A program made the translations under genes and the position numbers. Positions 10,816 to 22,120 of a stretch of DNA of 64,000 nt are shown piece after piece. Below the pieces are notes generated by a model. The model saw only the letters and a list, made by a program, of their open reading frames with translations. It ran no database searches and was not told the origin of the DNA. Each line of letters opens with the position of its first letter. Position 1 is the stretch's first letter. The stretch comes from Primulina eburnea (lineage: Eukaryota; Streptophyta; Magnoliopsida; Lamiales; Gesneriaceae): contig NC_133103.1 in NCBI RefSeq assembly GCF_022965805.1, positions 25,817,462 through 25,881,461 of the forward strand, written 5' to 3'.

Positions 10816-11222
10816 CTGCACATTTGGTTGTTGAACAAAGCAAGATACTCAAAGTAACGCACCAACATCAGTTTCGACGAAAAGTAGAGAAACCTATCTT
10901 GCAAGCATTATAGCATAGAAGATAAAACACATAGAAATGCAACCCACTTTATTATCCATTATATCATACCAATACTACCGACTAGCGCAGAGCACGCCAA
11001 TATATAGTATGTACATTCAAGCAAAATACTTCCCTAACGAAAAATAAAAATAAAAAGATGGATTTCATCCGTTGGTATCATGCCATATCATTTGGCATAG
11101 CTGGTATATGAAACCAATGCACATAATGAAAGTATAGACTGGAAAATTAAAGGCCACTGTGATAATCAACAATCGCAAATCAATGGCTGGAGTTCCCGAA
11201 AATCTGAAGGATGCAACCAATA

Positions 11223-12515
11223 TCATGACTTGATATGCTCGTCGTCGTCATTCTCCACATCCCAAGTAAGCTCTTCATCTTGTTCAGCAGCACTTAACCG
11301 TTTTCGCAAATCAGCCAAATTACTGGTACTAGAGCTCCCATGATCAGTGATCTTGCCCTCATCACCACTGCCAAAAGCAGCTTCTATCTCATCCCACCCA
11401 ACGTAATCCTCATCGAACCGCTGACTTGAAACCACTGAAAAATCACTTTCTATTTTTCCTTCTGAGCCCTCTTTGTCATTAGATTTCAATCTCTCCTCTA
11501 AACTCTCCTCACCGGCAGAATTTTCACCTTTTGACCAAGATAAACCAGCTTCATCCTCATCATCCCTTTCCACTCCTTTCTCTCCACTTTTCAGCTGTAA
11601 AGTGTGCGCTTTCTTTTCATTATCCTCCATATCTTTGTTCAACTCATCCTCTTCAAATCCAGCTCTCCCTTTGTTATCATCATTGTCATCGTCATCAACA
11701 TCCCAGCTCAACTCCTCTTCCTCCTCGATAGCTCGTTTCACAAACCTCGCTCTTGCTTCCTCGGCTTCAATAACCTTCTGTACCTTATAAAAATACAGAC
11801 ACCAAAAAGTCTCCTCATCAACTTTCTTCGGCACAACCTCGTCATAAATTTCCCCGATCACCCCATTTTCCTCCACCAATCGCTCGATTTCCCCACCCTT
11901 TTCCTCAAGTCTAAATCCCATTTTCCACTCACTATAATCACTATCCTCCACCTCCTCACAATATGTCTTAACACTGCATTGTAAACTACGAACCATAGCA
12001 TCTATTCTACTGTACGGCTTAACATTTTCACTAAATCCCAAATCTTTTCCGTAGTTCCCATTATCCCCGGCATCACCGCCAATTTCATCGAAATGGGCAC
12101 CGAAAAAACCACCTTGAGAAGCTAAATTCAAATCTTTAGTAATAATCTCGGAGACGGTGGAGCCCACGTTGTCAATTGCCTGTCCCACAGCTTCAAGTGA
12201 CTCCTGAGCAATAGCGGCGCCGGACTCAAGCCGGGACGGTAAGTTTTGAACGGCTCGGCTAGCGGCTTGCCGTATAACTGACGTTTCCTTCTTCAAGCCA
12301 GAGCTAAATTCTTGGATATCTTTATAGTAATTATCCAAAAGGGTTTCCGATTTAGACGTTATGGCACTGAAAATGGTTGACCCAAATGCCCATGGGTTCG
12401 ATGGCGGGTCGAGCTCAGAAGGAGACGTGGTTTGAGCATCATCCGGTGAAGTGGAGGTGGAAGTGAGTGAAGGGGAGGGCGTGGGATCCGAGAAGACTGA
12501 TTTGAAGAAATCCAT
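11223..12515 (-). CDS. BSD-domain-containing protein, intact single-exon gene
   Basis: The protein has 430 residues, starts at a clear ATG (MDFFKSVFSD) and ends with TGA. Residues 1-45 are rich in Ser, Pro and Thr. Residues about 46-135 are predicted amphipathic helix (WAFGSTIFSAITSKSETLLD, then AASRAVQNLPSRLES). The BSD domain spans about 165-255, with the family's Phe-Trp pair visible in DEETFWCLYFYKV. The remainder is a highly acidic, low-complexity tail with repeated ELSWDVDDDD-like motifs (AGLSWSKGE, ELTWDVENDD). BSD domains occur in TFIIH p62, synapse-associated proteins and a plant family of unknown role to which this belongs. The cellular role cannot be inferred from sequence alone. 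The frame is unbroken and the codon use differs from the surrounding elements. A copia LTR begins 286 bp upstream of the ATG. Confidence 0.9.
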   Translation of the reverse strand: MDFFKSVFSDPTPSPSLTSTSTSPDDAQTTSPSELDPPSNPWAFGSTIFSAITSKSETLLDNYYKDIQEFSSGLKKETSVIRQAASRAVQNLPSRLESGAAIAQESLEAVGQAIDNVGSTVSEIITKDLNLASQGGFFGAHFDEIGGDAGDNGNYGKDLGFSENVKPYSRIDAMVRSLQCSVKTYCEEVEDSDYSEWKMGFRLEEKGGEIERLVEENGVIGEIYDEVVPKKVDEETFWCLYFYKVQKVIEAEEARARFVKRAIEEEEELSWDVDDDDNDDNKGRAGFEEDELNKDMEDNEKKAHTLQLKSGEKGVERDDEDEAGLSWSKGENSAGEESLEERLKSNDKEGSEGKIESDFSVVSSQRFDEDYVGWDEIEAAFGSGDEGKITDHGSSSTSNLADLRKRLSAAEQDEELTWDVENDDDEHIKS

Positions 12516-12801
12516 GGTGAAATTGAATTGGGTTTTCGAATCAGTCGATGATTGAATTCAATTTCGGCTGTCGAGTTACACGCACAGGGCAGGGTGTCGA
12601 GTCAGATTGAATACTTTCTCAAAACCGAAGAAGAAGAAAGCATATGCGCAAATATAATAATGCGATCGAGATGTGTATCGACGGTTCTATTTTTGTGGAT
12701 GCATCCTAATTTTACACGAACACACTTTCGTAAAACATTGAAATGGAAATATATTTTCATAAACTGTTTCTAAATAAGAAAAAGAAGAGAAACATTAACT
12801 T
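12516..12801 (-). promoter_or_regulatory. 5' flank and leader of the BSD gene
   Basis: Only 286 bp separate the BSD start codon from the copia insertion. The stretch must hold the 5' leader and whatever remains of the core promoter. I see no strong TATA box in it. Confidence 0.4.
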
Positions 12802-13068
12802 TGTTGTGAAAAAGTAAAAATTTATGGTAAAAAGTAAAAATCTCAAACTCTCAAAATTTACCAGACTACATACTTTATATTATTTTTCTCTCTACTTAAT
12901 TGTGATTTTCTTCACAAATGAGAGATCTATTTATAGGAAATCTTTACAAATAATCCAAAAATAAATATACCATTACCTACATCATCACACACTAATTTTC
13001 AATATTTACAAATCTTATTTTCAACATTCAAATATTCAATACACACATTTTAAATATATTTTTCAACA
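12802..13068 (-). repeat. 3' LTR of the copia element
   Basis: The plus strand reads TGTTGTGAAAAAG at the start and TTTTTCAACA at the end. A TATAAATAG box on the minus strand (about 12928) gives it promoter potential pointing toward the BSD gene. Confidence 0.92.
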
Positions 13069-13229
13069 CTCCCCCTTGTGATGATGATCATAATGATTGT
13101 CTTCATTACGTGTTTTTATACTGCCTCGTTAAAAACCTTAATAGGAAACACCCATTGGGATAAAAACCTTAGTAAGGGAAAAAGAGTGCAGTTACGTAAA
13201 CTCCCCATGATGTTGACATGAACAATTTT

Positions 13230-16200
13230 TCACAAATTTCGTAGATTGCGCATCCTAATATTATATATGTGCTTTCTGAATATTGTCGTAGGAAGTGCCT
13301 TTGTAAAGAGATCTGATGAGTTTTCACTTGATTGAATGTGACGAACATCAATACATTTATTCTTCTCTAGCTCCTTGGTGAATGCGAAGAACTTAGGATG
13401 AATATGTTTAGTTCTGTCGCTTTTTATGTATCCCTCTTTCATTTGAGCAACACATGCAGCATTATCTTCATATAGTATCACAGGCTTCTCGTCGAATGAT
13501 AATCCGCATGAGATTTGAATATGTTGGGTCATTGTTTTTTAACCACACATTCACGACTTGCTTCATGTAGTGCAATAATCTCGGCATGATTTGATGAAGT
13601 TGTTACGAGCGTTTGTTTCTGTGAACGCCAAGAAATTGCAGTGCCTCCACGAGTAAAAACATATCCAGTTTGGGAACGTGCCTTGTGGGGATCAGATAGG
13701 TATCCAGCATCGGCATAACCAATTATACTTGGATTAGTATCTTTTGAATATAAAAGTCCCAAGTCTGTCGTTCCTCGTAGATAACGGAAATATTTTAAAT
13801 TCCGTTCCGGTGTCTCTTTGTTGGATATGTGCTAAATCTTGCCAACAAATTTACGGCAAAAGATATATCAGGCCTTGTACAATTTGTAAGATACATAAGG
13901 GCACCGATAGCACTTAGATATGGTACTTCTGGACCAAGAAGATCTTCATCTTCTTCACATGGTCGGAATGGATCCTTTTCTATGTTTAATGATCTAACAA
14001 CCATTAGAGTACTTAAAGGATTTGATTTATCCATATTAAAACGTTTAAGGATCTTTTCTGTATAATTTGTCTGGTGAACAAACATTCCGCATTCTTTTTG
14101 TTCAATTTGTAAACCCATACAATAATTGGTTTTTCCAAGATCCTTCATTTCAAATTTTTCCTTCAAATATGACACAACTTCTTGAATTTCCTTATTCGTT
14201 CCAATGATGTTTAAATCATCAACATATACATCAATAATTACGCATCCGGATGTTGTTTTCTTAATGAAAACACAAGGGCATATTGAATTATTTATATATC
14301 CCTTTTTCATCAAGTGATCACTTAGTCGATTATACCACATTCGACCGGATTGCTTCAACCCATATAATAATCTTTGTAATTTCACAGAATACCATTCTCT
14401 GGGTTTTGAACTTTGTGCTTCAGGCATCTTAAATCCTTCAGGGATTTTCATATATATATATATTACTATCAAGTGATCCATATAAGTAAGCTGTAACAAC
14501 ATCCATAAGACGCATTTCTAAATTTTCAGATACCGCCAAGCTAATCAAATACCGAAACGTAATTGCATCCATCACGGGAGAATACGTTTCTTCATAATCA
14601 ATTCCAGGCCTTTGAGAAAAACCTTGTGAAACAAGTCGAGCTTTATATCTTACTATTTCATTTTTCTCATTTCGCTTTCGAATAAAAACCCATTTGTATC
14701 CAACAGGTTTTACAGCTTCAGGTGTAAGGACTATAGGTCCAAAAACATTACGTTTATTTAGCGAATCCAATTCAACCTGGATGACATCTTTCTATTTTAT
14801 CCAATCCTGCCGATTTTTACATTCACCAAAAGATTTTGGTTCATGATCTTCTTTATCATTTATGATATCGATTGCCACATTATAAGAAAATATATCATCA
14901 ATTTCTTCTATATCTTTTCGGTTCCATATTTTTCCAGTATTAATATAATTGATAGAGATTTCATGATTCTCGTCAGTTTGTGGTTCTGACAGAACATTTT
15001 CATCATCATGTGTTTCTCCAGGAACACCATTCTCTATTTTGTGATCATCATGTGTTTCTTCAGGAACATGATTCTCTATTTTGTGATCATCGTGTTTTTC
15101 TGTGAATTTTCTTTTTTGAGGATTTTTATCCTTGGAACCGACTGACCTTCCACGCTTCAGGCGTTTTACGACATCATGACTTTGTTCAATTTGTTTCTTT
15201 GGAATTTCAATTCGAGCAGGAGCATTTACAGCATGTATATATGATTTAGTTACCCCTTTTGTGTCTGCAAATGCATCTGGTATTTGATTTGCTATTCTTT
15301 GCAAGTGTACAATTTGTTGTACATCTTTTTCACATTGTTTTGTTCTTGGATCCAGATGTAACAATGATGATACATACCATGTAATTTTCTTTTCGGTATG
15401 TTTCTGTTCTCCCCCTAACATTGGGAAGATTTCCTCATTAAAATGACAATCAGCAAAACGTGCTGTGAACACGTCGCCTGTCTGAGGTTCAAGATATCGA
15501 ATGATTGATGGACTATCATAACCGATATAAATTCCAACTTTTCTTTGAGATCCCATTTTCTTTCTTTGCGGTGGTGCAATAGGAACATACACCATACATC
15601 CAAAAATTCTCAGATGAGAAATGTCTGGTTTTTTACCAAATGCAAGCTGCAATGGGGAGTATTTATGATATGCACTTGGTCTGATGCGAATTAATGAAGC
15701 AGCATGTAAAATTGCATGTCCCCATATAGAAATAGGGAGCTTTGTTTTCATAATCATTGGTCTAGCAATCATTTGCAGACGTTTAATCAATAATTCAGTC
15801 AATCCATTCTGTGTATGTACATGAGCAACAGGATGCTCAACAATGATTCCCATAGACATACAATAATCATTGAAAGTTTGGGAAGTAAATTCACCAGTAT
15901 TATCAAGTCTAATTTTCTTGATTGTATAATCGGGAAATTGATTATTCAATTTTATTATTTGAGCAAGTAATTTTGCAAATGCAACATTTCGAGTTGACAA
16001 TAAACATACATGTGACCATCTGCTGGAGGCATCAATCAATACCATAAAGTATCTGAATGGTCCACATGGTAGATGGATTGGTCCACAAATATCACCCTGA
16101 ATACGTTCAAGAAACATTGGTGATTCAGTTTGGATTTTGGCTGGTGATGGTCTTATAATAAGTTTTCCAAGAGAACATGCTTTACATTGAAACTTATTAT

Positions 16201-17904
16201 TCTGAAAGATCTTCTGGTCTTTTAGCGGATGACCATGTGTATTTTCTATAATTCTTCGTGTCATTGTTGAACCAGGATGTCCCAATCGATCATGCCAATT
16301 GGTTAATATTGTAGAATTATCAACTATCATGTTTGATTCAATCGGACTTATATGTGTATAATGCAATCCAGTAGGGAGCATTGGTAGTTTTTCAATCACA
16401 TATTTCTTTCCTGATTTATATGTGATAAGTTTTTTCCATCACAAAAATTTTGTACCATTAGGTAACAAAAATTGTGCTTTACCACATCCTTTAATCAAGT
16501 CTACATGACCTGATATTGTATTCACCGTTGTTTTTGTTGGTTTTAGTTCCAAGAAATATCTTTTATCTCGGAGGATAGTGTGCGTTGTACCACTATCGGG
16601 TATGCAAACTTCAGCTTTGCTCATAGCATTTTCCATATTTGAACTACAAAAAAATATGCAATGAAATAAAATTACTGACAATACATATATAAATATAACA
16701 CATATCATAATTGTACAATAAAACATAATTATATGAATACATGAAAAATAAATTATTGTACATTTATATTCTACCATTATATTGTTCATTTTCAGAGAAA
16801 TCATTGAGAAAATCTGCAGCATCAATATTGTTCATTTCTATCCCACCAACATATTGATCATTTCCAGAGAAATCATTCATAAAATTACCAGCATCAAAAT
16901 GAGTTGAATCACTCAAACGGTCACTGTGTTCAATGAAGTTGGTCTCCTTTTCTTTCCCCTTTAATGATTCTTTATAAAGTTTGCAAAGATGCTCAAGGGC
17001 TCAACAAATACGGGACCAATGTCCTGGAGTACCACATCTGAAACAAGAACTTTCATATCTTTTTGAGTGATTCTCATTAACACTTGTATTCTCATGATGT
17101 CTTTTCTGTGGATGGTATGGGACGCTCTTTTGAGATGAGTTATAAAAATAACTATCTCTATTGTTTTCAAAACCACGGCCTCGACCACGACCACGGCCAA
17201 TTCCACGTCCACGTCCACGTCCACGTCCATGACCTCGACCTCGACCAAAATCTTGTCTTTGAATTTGATTTTGGTTTCGAGGTTTAAATTCATTCTTACT
17301 TACAGCATTTACTTCTGGAAATGCTGTTGATCCAGTGGGTCGGGACTGATGATTTCTCATTATTAGCTCGTTGTTCTTTTCCGCCACAAGAAGACAGACG
17401 ATGAGTTCAGAATATCTCGCAAATCCACGTACTCTATATTGTTGCTGTAGAGTAATATTTGATGCATGAAACGTGGAAAATGTTTTTTCAAGCATTTCCG
17501 ATTCTATGACCTCATGTCCACAAAATTTTAGCTGCGAGATTATTTGATATATCGCTGAATTGTAATCACTGACTTTCTTAAAATCTTGGAATCTTAACAT
17601 ATTCCATTCATCACGGGCGGTCGGAAGTATAACTTCTCTTATATGTTCAAATCTTTCTTTCAATCCTTTCCACAAAGCCATGGGATCTTTTTCAATTAAT
17701 ATTCACGTTTCAATCCCTTGTCGAGATGTCGACGCAAAAATATAATGGCTTTGCCTTTTCTTGTGATGTCGATATGCCATTTTCTTTTATTGTCTCACTT
17801 AGACCCAATGACTCAAGATGTATTTCTACATCGAGAGTCCATGGCATATAATTTTTTCTCGTGATGTCGAGCGCAACAAATTCGAGCTTTGTTAAATTTG
17901 ACAT
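13230..17904 (-). pseudogene. Ty1/copia gag-pol polyprotein, frame-broken
   Basis: From the 5' end, gag starts MSNLTKLEFVALDITRKNYM at 17904 and continues after a break as ALWKGLKERFEHIREVILPT. It ends in a Gly-Arg-rich tract and a zinc knuckle CFRCGTPGHWSRIC near 17004. Protease shows PDSGTTHTIL (about 16600). Pre-integrase and integrase follow with WHDRLGHPG, GDICGPI, IRLDNTGEF and NGLTELLIKR. Reverse transcriptase has YKWVFIRKRN, RLLYGLKQ and the catalytic VYVDDLNIIG. RNase H has IIGYADAGYLSDPHKARSQT. Frame breaks occur near 17690, 16980, 16420, 14780, 14470, 13780 and 13530. Two copies of a THDDHKIEN repeat sit between integrase and reverse transcriptase. The parts are almost complete, so decay is recent, but no full polyprotein can be translated. 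Confidence 0.92.
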
Positions 17905-18613
17905 GGTGGTACTAAAAAAAATTACGATGCATTTTATTAGTTATTGAATATTGCAATACAAATTAATGGATAAACAAAAAGTACAAGCATTTGTGAAAAT
18001 AAAGAAAACACACGAGGAGGATATTCTCTGATAAATAAAAGACTTGTGCGTATGATAACCAAAATAATTAAAAATAACCTGGAGAAAGCCATCTTCTTTT
18101 TTCTTCGAAAATTTTAATGAAGAATAATTTTTAGAGAAGAAGAGAAAGTTGGAGTCATTGAAAGAGTTTGTGAGATCATATTTATAGGGAAAAAACTAGC
18201 CGTTTTGTTATCGTTTATGACCGTTGGTGTACAAAAAAATAATATATGTATTTGTATAATTTTATGGTAATAATATGATGTATATAATATTAGACATATT
18301 TAAATAATTATGTATATCATATCACATTATTATAATAAAGTGTCATAATTTATTTTATTTAAAAACCTTACAGGCTTTTATACTTGTCGTATCTCTTACC
18401 GGGAGTGTGGGATGTCGTCTTAACATCCTCTCAGGATTTATAACAAGTTTTTGAAAAATTTATTTTTAATATTAATAATAACATTATATTATATTAAATA
18501 TATACACAATAAATAAATAACAGTAAAATAAATATTATTACTTTGGTTACCTTTTTCTTCTGTTTGGAGCTTGGAAAAGGATGGAGGACTTTTAGAGCTT
18601 CGTGCTGATAACG

Positions 18614-18896
18614 TGTTGTGAAAAAGTAAAAATTTATGGTAAAAAGTAAAAATATCAAACTCTCAAAATTTACCAAACTACACACTTTATATTATTTTTC
18701 TCTCTACTCAATTGTGATTTTCTTCACAAATGAGAGATCTATTTATACGAAATCTTTACAAATAATCCAAAAATAAAATACCTCATTACCTACATCATCA
18801 CACACTAATTTTCAATATTTACAACTCTTATTTTCAACATTCAAATATTCAACATTCAAATATTCAATACACACATTTTAAATATATTTTTCAACA
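18614..18896 (-). repeat. 5' LTR of the copia element
   Basis: The start and end match the 3' LTR. It is longer by a duplicated ATTCAAATATTCAAC-type segment and small changes. The TATAAATAG box on the minus strand (about 18737) would drive the element. Confidence 0.92.
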
Positions 18897-18901
18897 AACT
18901 T

Positions 18902-19037
18902 TAATATATTAAGATAGTAATCATCTAATGTGGGTAGGAAAATAAAAATCTATATATAGAGATATGAGAAAATTATGCGTTCTGTTATCTCATCGGAGGA
19001 TGTAAATTTTTTAATGTTATTATTAAAGCAAAAATTT
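18902..19037. other. Short AT-rich spacer
   Basis: I see no gene or recognisable repeat between the copia target duplication and the inverted-repeat element. Confidence 0.5.
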
Positions 19038-19197
19038 GTGTGAGACGATCTCACGGGTCATATTTGTGAGACGGATCTCTTATTTGGGTCATCCATGAAA
19101 AAATATTACTTTTTATGCTAAGATTATTACTTTTTATTGTGAATATGTGTAGGATTGACCCGTCTCACAGATTATGATCCGTGAGACGGTCTCACAT
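19038..19197. repeat. Small inverted-repeat element (MITE-like)
   Basis: The ends are inverted copies of one another: TGTGAGACGATCTCACGGGT on the left and ATCCGTGAGACGGTCTCACA on the right. The core holds two ATTACTTTTTAT motifs. It carries no coding sequence. I associate similar GTGAGACGGTCTCAC repeats with Lamiales genomes. The target duplication could not be fixed. Confidence 0.65.
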
Positions 19198-19306
19198 AAG
19201 ATCCTCTCATTATTAAAATCATATGAGATTTAGAATACATGTTTTTAGGGGATTTTTATGTAGAGCTCATGCCCGTACCTAGTGAGTCGAGTGAGTCCCA
19301 TGCCTG

Positions 19307-20367
19307 CAGTGGCGGATCTAGTGTAGAACCAAGGGGGGCCGTGGCCCCCCCAATTTTTTTTTAAAAAAATTATTACTATATAAGATATATTTTATTATTT
19401 AGTATATATATTATTTGACCCATCAAAAAAATAAAATATCCATAATTAGTCTAATGGTTAATAACCTAATCTTGTGCAAAACATCTGCTATATTACCGAT
19501 TGACGAATAAAATATTGTGGGACGCGAGTTCGGAGACACACCGGAAGGAAAAACGAGGATTCTTGGAATTCTTTCTTGCGTTCAGTAATTGGGCAACAAA
19601 GAGGTAAAATTATTGCTAATTTTTTGCTTCATTTTTATATGGTAAAAGATTTAAATGAAAAAATGTTTTTAAATTTTAAAACAATACGTTATATCTCATG
19701 GGTAAGCTTTTTTTTTCTTCCTGTTTTTTATTCTCGAATTAAATGTGATTACATGGTTGAAGTACCTTATGGGTAAGCTTTTCTCATGATTTTTTTATAA
19801 TATTATCTGTGATTTTTAATGATTTGGTTATATCATAGCATTTTAGTTAGAGAAATGACTTTTGACTGATGTTAGAATTATATGAGCAAATCCACAAGAC
19901 TTCTTCTGAAGCAAAGCACCGGAAAGAGAACATATATCGATGTTTGAATTATATGAGCACCTTGCAAGTTTGAATTATATGAGCTTAGAATATTGTAAAA
20001 ACAGGACTTCAGAGCAAAATGAAAGATGATTTTCTCTCGGACGCATTAATGATATATATTGAGAAAAAAATTGCTAGAAATGTGAGCATAGAAGATATCA
20101 TTGAAGATTTTGAAAATTTAAAAGAATGTCGAATTCTTTTTAGTTAAAAATTTGTACTTGATACTTAATTGAGTATATCTTTCAAGAAACTTTTGGCTTC
20201 CATCTTTTTGTAATATACTAATATTACTTTTAAATATTCTATTTATTTTTTTAATTATTGTAATCTTATTATTGAAATTTATGCAAACATATAATAATTA
20301 TTTTTCTATTTTTGTATGTGTGGGATGGGTCGGCCCTCCCAAACATATAATCCTGGATCCGCCCCTG
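19307..20367 (+). mobile_element. hAT transposon, internally deleted
   Basis: Terminal inverted repeats CAGTGGCGGATCTAG and CTGGATCCGCCCCTG are typical of plant hAT elements. The 8-bp target duplication is CATGCCTG at 19299-19306 and CATGCCTA at 20368-20375, with one mismatch. At 1.06 kb it is far shorter than an autonomous hAT. Only the C-terminal end of a transposase remains. Confidence 0.88.
20007..20147 (+). pseudogene. hAT transposase C-terminal remnant
   Basis: The frame reads LQSKMKDDFLSDALMIYIEK, KIARNVSIEDIIEDFENLKE, CRILFS, then TAA. It matches the C-terminal end of plant hAT transposases with TTF-type zinc fingers, after the dimerisation region. Upstream transposase sequence is reduced to scraps around 19860-20000. 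It cannot encode an active enzyme. Confidence 0.65.
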
Positions 20368-20436
20368 CATGCCTATGTCTAAGAGAAAGTACAAAATAAA
20401 ACAGTTACGTGGCACTGCATGTTGCTTTATGTCCTC

Positions 20437-21662
20437 TGATGATACCAACTTTTCCCTGGGTCTGGTCTGGTGAGCTAGCTTGAACTTCAGATCAACATTT
20501 GGACCGGAGCGGATGGAGAACCACCTGTTTTGTACAGACTAAGGGGTAGTGGAAAGTGTCGAAAAATTTCCTGACACGACCACTTCGACCTCTTGATCGG
20601 ATTTAGGAACGGAGAAAAAAATGAGTAGATTCGATAGGTAGTAGTGGATATATCCCCCTCCACCCTAAAACATATGTGGGTATTTATAATGGTTGAGAGG
20701 ACTTCTTCCCTTAGCGTGTTGAAGTCTATTTTAGGTAAATTTCCTTATTAAATTCTTCTCCCCTTATTGCCAGTCCGGGCCGGATTCCTCGTCACCTCTG
20801 ACCATGTGGCGAGATTCTAGCACATTTAAAGATTATTCACGCAATTATTCTCCAATCACTGCCAGTCCGGGTCGGACTCCTCGTTACATCTAATCATACG
20901 ACGATATTCTAGCACATTTAAGGATTATTCACGCAATTCTTCTCCAATCACTGCCAGTCCAGGTCGGATTCCTCGTTACATCTAATCATACGACGAGATT
21001 CTAGCCCATTTAAGGATTATTCACGCTTTTGACATGTGACAGTTCTTAGGATAGAAACAAGCTCGGGCTTGGGATTCCTGTCACAAGCATCTGTGCTTAA
21101 CATAACCCTACTCTGATCGCTGATTGGGGTCGGACACATGTGATTCGACTATCCGGACTCGGCCGAGCACCTGGGCTCGGCCACAGGGGCTTGGTCGAGC
21201 ACTAGGGCTCGGCCATTAGTGCTCGACCATAAGGGTTGGGCCGAGCACTAGTGCTCGGACACCAGGGCTGGGCCGAGCACTAGTGCTCGCCCATTAGTGC
21301 TCGGCCGAGCACTAGCGCTCGGCCACTAGTGCTCGGCCGAGCGCTAGGGCTGGCCGAGCACTAGGGCTCCGCCCCTAGCGCTCGGCCACTCGGCCACTAG
21401 TGCTCGGCCGAGCGCTAGGGCTGGCCGAGCACTAGGGCTCCGCCCCTAGCGCTCGGCCACTTGTGCTAGTGCTCGGCCGAGCACTGTCTTGGTGACAGAG
21501 CTCGACCGGGCACCAGGGCTCGGTCATCAGGGGTGCGGCTGGGCTTGGTGCTCGACCGTCGTTTATAGATGGTATCGAATTTGTACGAGTAATGCCCGAT
21601 GGGATACGTTTAAGGTCCTCGGGAAGGAAACTCATGCGCGGTGGAATATTTTGGGGGCATCA
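20437..21662 (-). repeat. 3' LTR of the TAT element
   Basis: It matches 40411-41470 but is longer, mainly because its GC-rich array (21150-21486) has more units. A minus-strand TATA-like ATTATAAATACC lies near 20685. Confidence 0.92.
21150..21486. repeat. Array of GC-rich palindromic units in the TAT LTR
   Basis: Many copies of GCTCGGCCGAGC and GCACTAGTGCTCGGCC, both self-complementary, alternate with variants such as GCGCTAGGGCT. The matching array in the other LTR (about 41118-41315) has fewer units. Confidence 0.88.
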
Positions 21663-21899
21663 GTAGTAACCCTCCCTTGTGGTCTAAAAGAAGTATTGAA
21701 TTTTAGACCAGTGAATTGCTATGATGGATTTTGAAGCCCTTGAGTTCAACATTGGTTGCGAGAAAATCTAAACCGTTCAAGTCACTTGCAATATTTTGGT
21801 GGGCTAGGATCAGACGGTGGTGCGGATCCCGAGGCCTTTGAACAGGCACGATCCTAGCCATCTATTCTTGATTTAATCGGACGGCTCTCCTTCGTCTGA
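21663..21899. other. Spacer between TAT 3' LTR and antisense-ORF promoter
   Basis: It contains the minus-strand purine-rich tract next to the LTR (AAGGGAGGG at about 21671-21679) and otherwise no signal I can name. Confidence 0.5.
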
Positions 21900-21920
21900 C
21901 CTTATTATAAATATGGCCCT
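21900..21920 (+). promoter_or_regulatory. Likely promoter of the antisense ORF
   Basis: A TATA box (ATTATAAATATGG) lies about 215 bp upstream of the antisense-ORF start codon. A pyrimidine-rich leader with CTCTC runs follows, typical of a plant transcription start region. Confidence 0.55.
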
Positions 21921-22120
21921 CCCTTCATTCCAAACTCGCACAATTCTCTCAATTTCTCTCTGCAGTTACGAAGCGTTTCCCCCACTTTCGACGTTCTCAG
22001 TTCGGCCGATTGTCTTGAGTTCGGTAACCTCTCGCTCCCAACCCTGTTCTTCTTCATCACTTTGGTAAGTTATTCTTCCTGTGTTAATTGCAATACTTTG
22101 GTTAAGGCATTGATGAAGCT

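Larger units (their letters stand above)
9975..11222. other. Host-like intergenic stretch
   Basis: Between the split repeat and the BSD gene I see no convincing gene. The stretch includes an imperfect hairpin (10375-10490) and a candidate terminal exon on the minus strand (10668-10815), listed separately. The rest is AT-rich sequence that probably includes the 3' flank of the BSD gene. Confidence 0.5.
12802..18896 (-). mobile_element. Complete Ty1/copia retrotransposon with target duplication
   Basis: Two near-identical LTRs of 267 and 283 bp bound a 6.1-kb element. The 5-bp target duplication AACTT lies at 12797-12801 and 18897-18901. On the minus strand a primer-binding-like CGTTATCAGCACGAAG follows the 5' LTR, and a polypurine tract (AAGGGGGAG) precedes the 3' LTR. 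The order gag, protease, integrase, reverse transcriptase, RNase H defines Ty1/copia. Frameshifts make it non-autonomous, but the near-identical LTRs suggest a fairly recent insertion. Confidence 0.95.

Noticed and set aside
11473..11984. Plus-strand open frames opposite the BSD gene
   Set aside because: They are Ser- and Phe-rich shadows of the acidic tail of the BSD protein.
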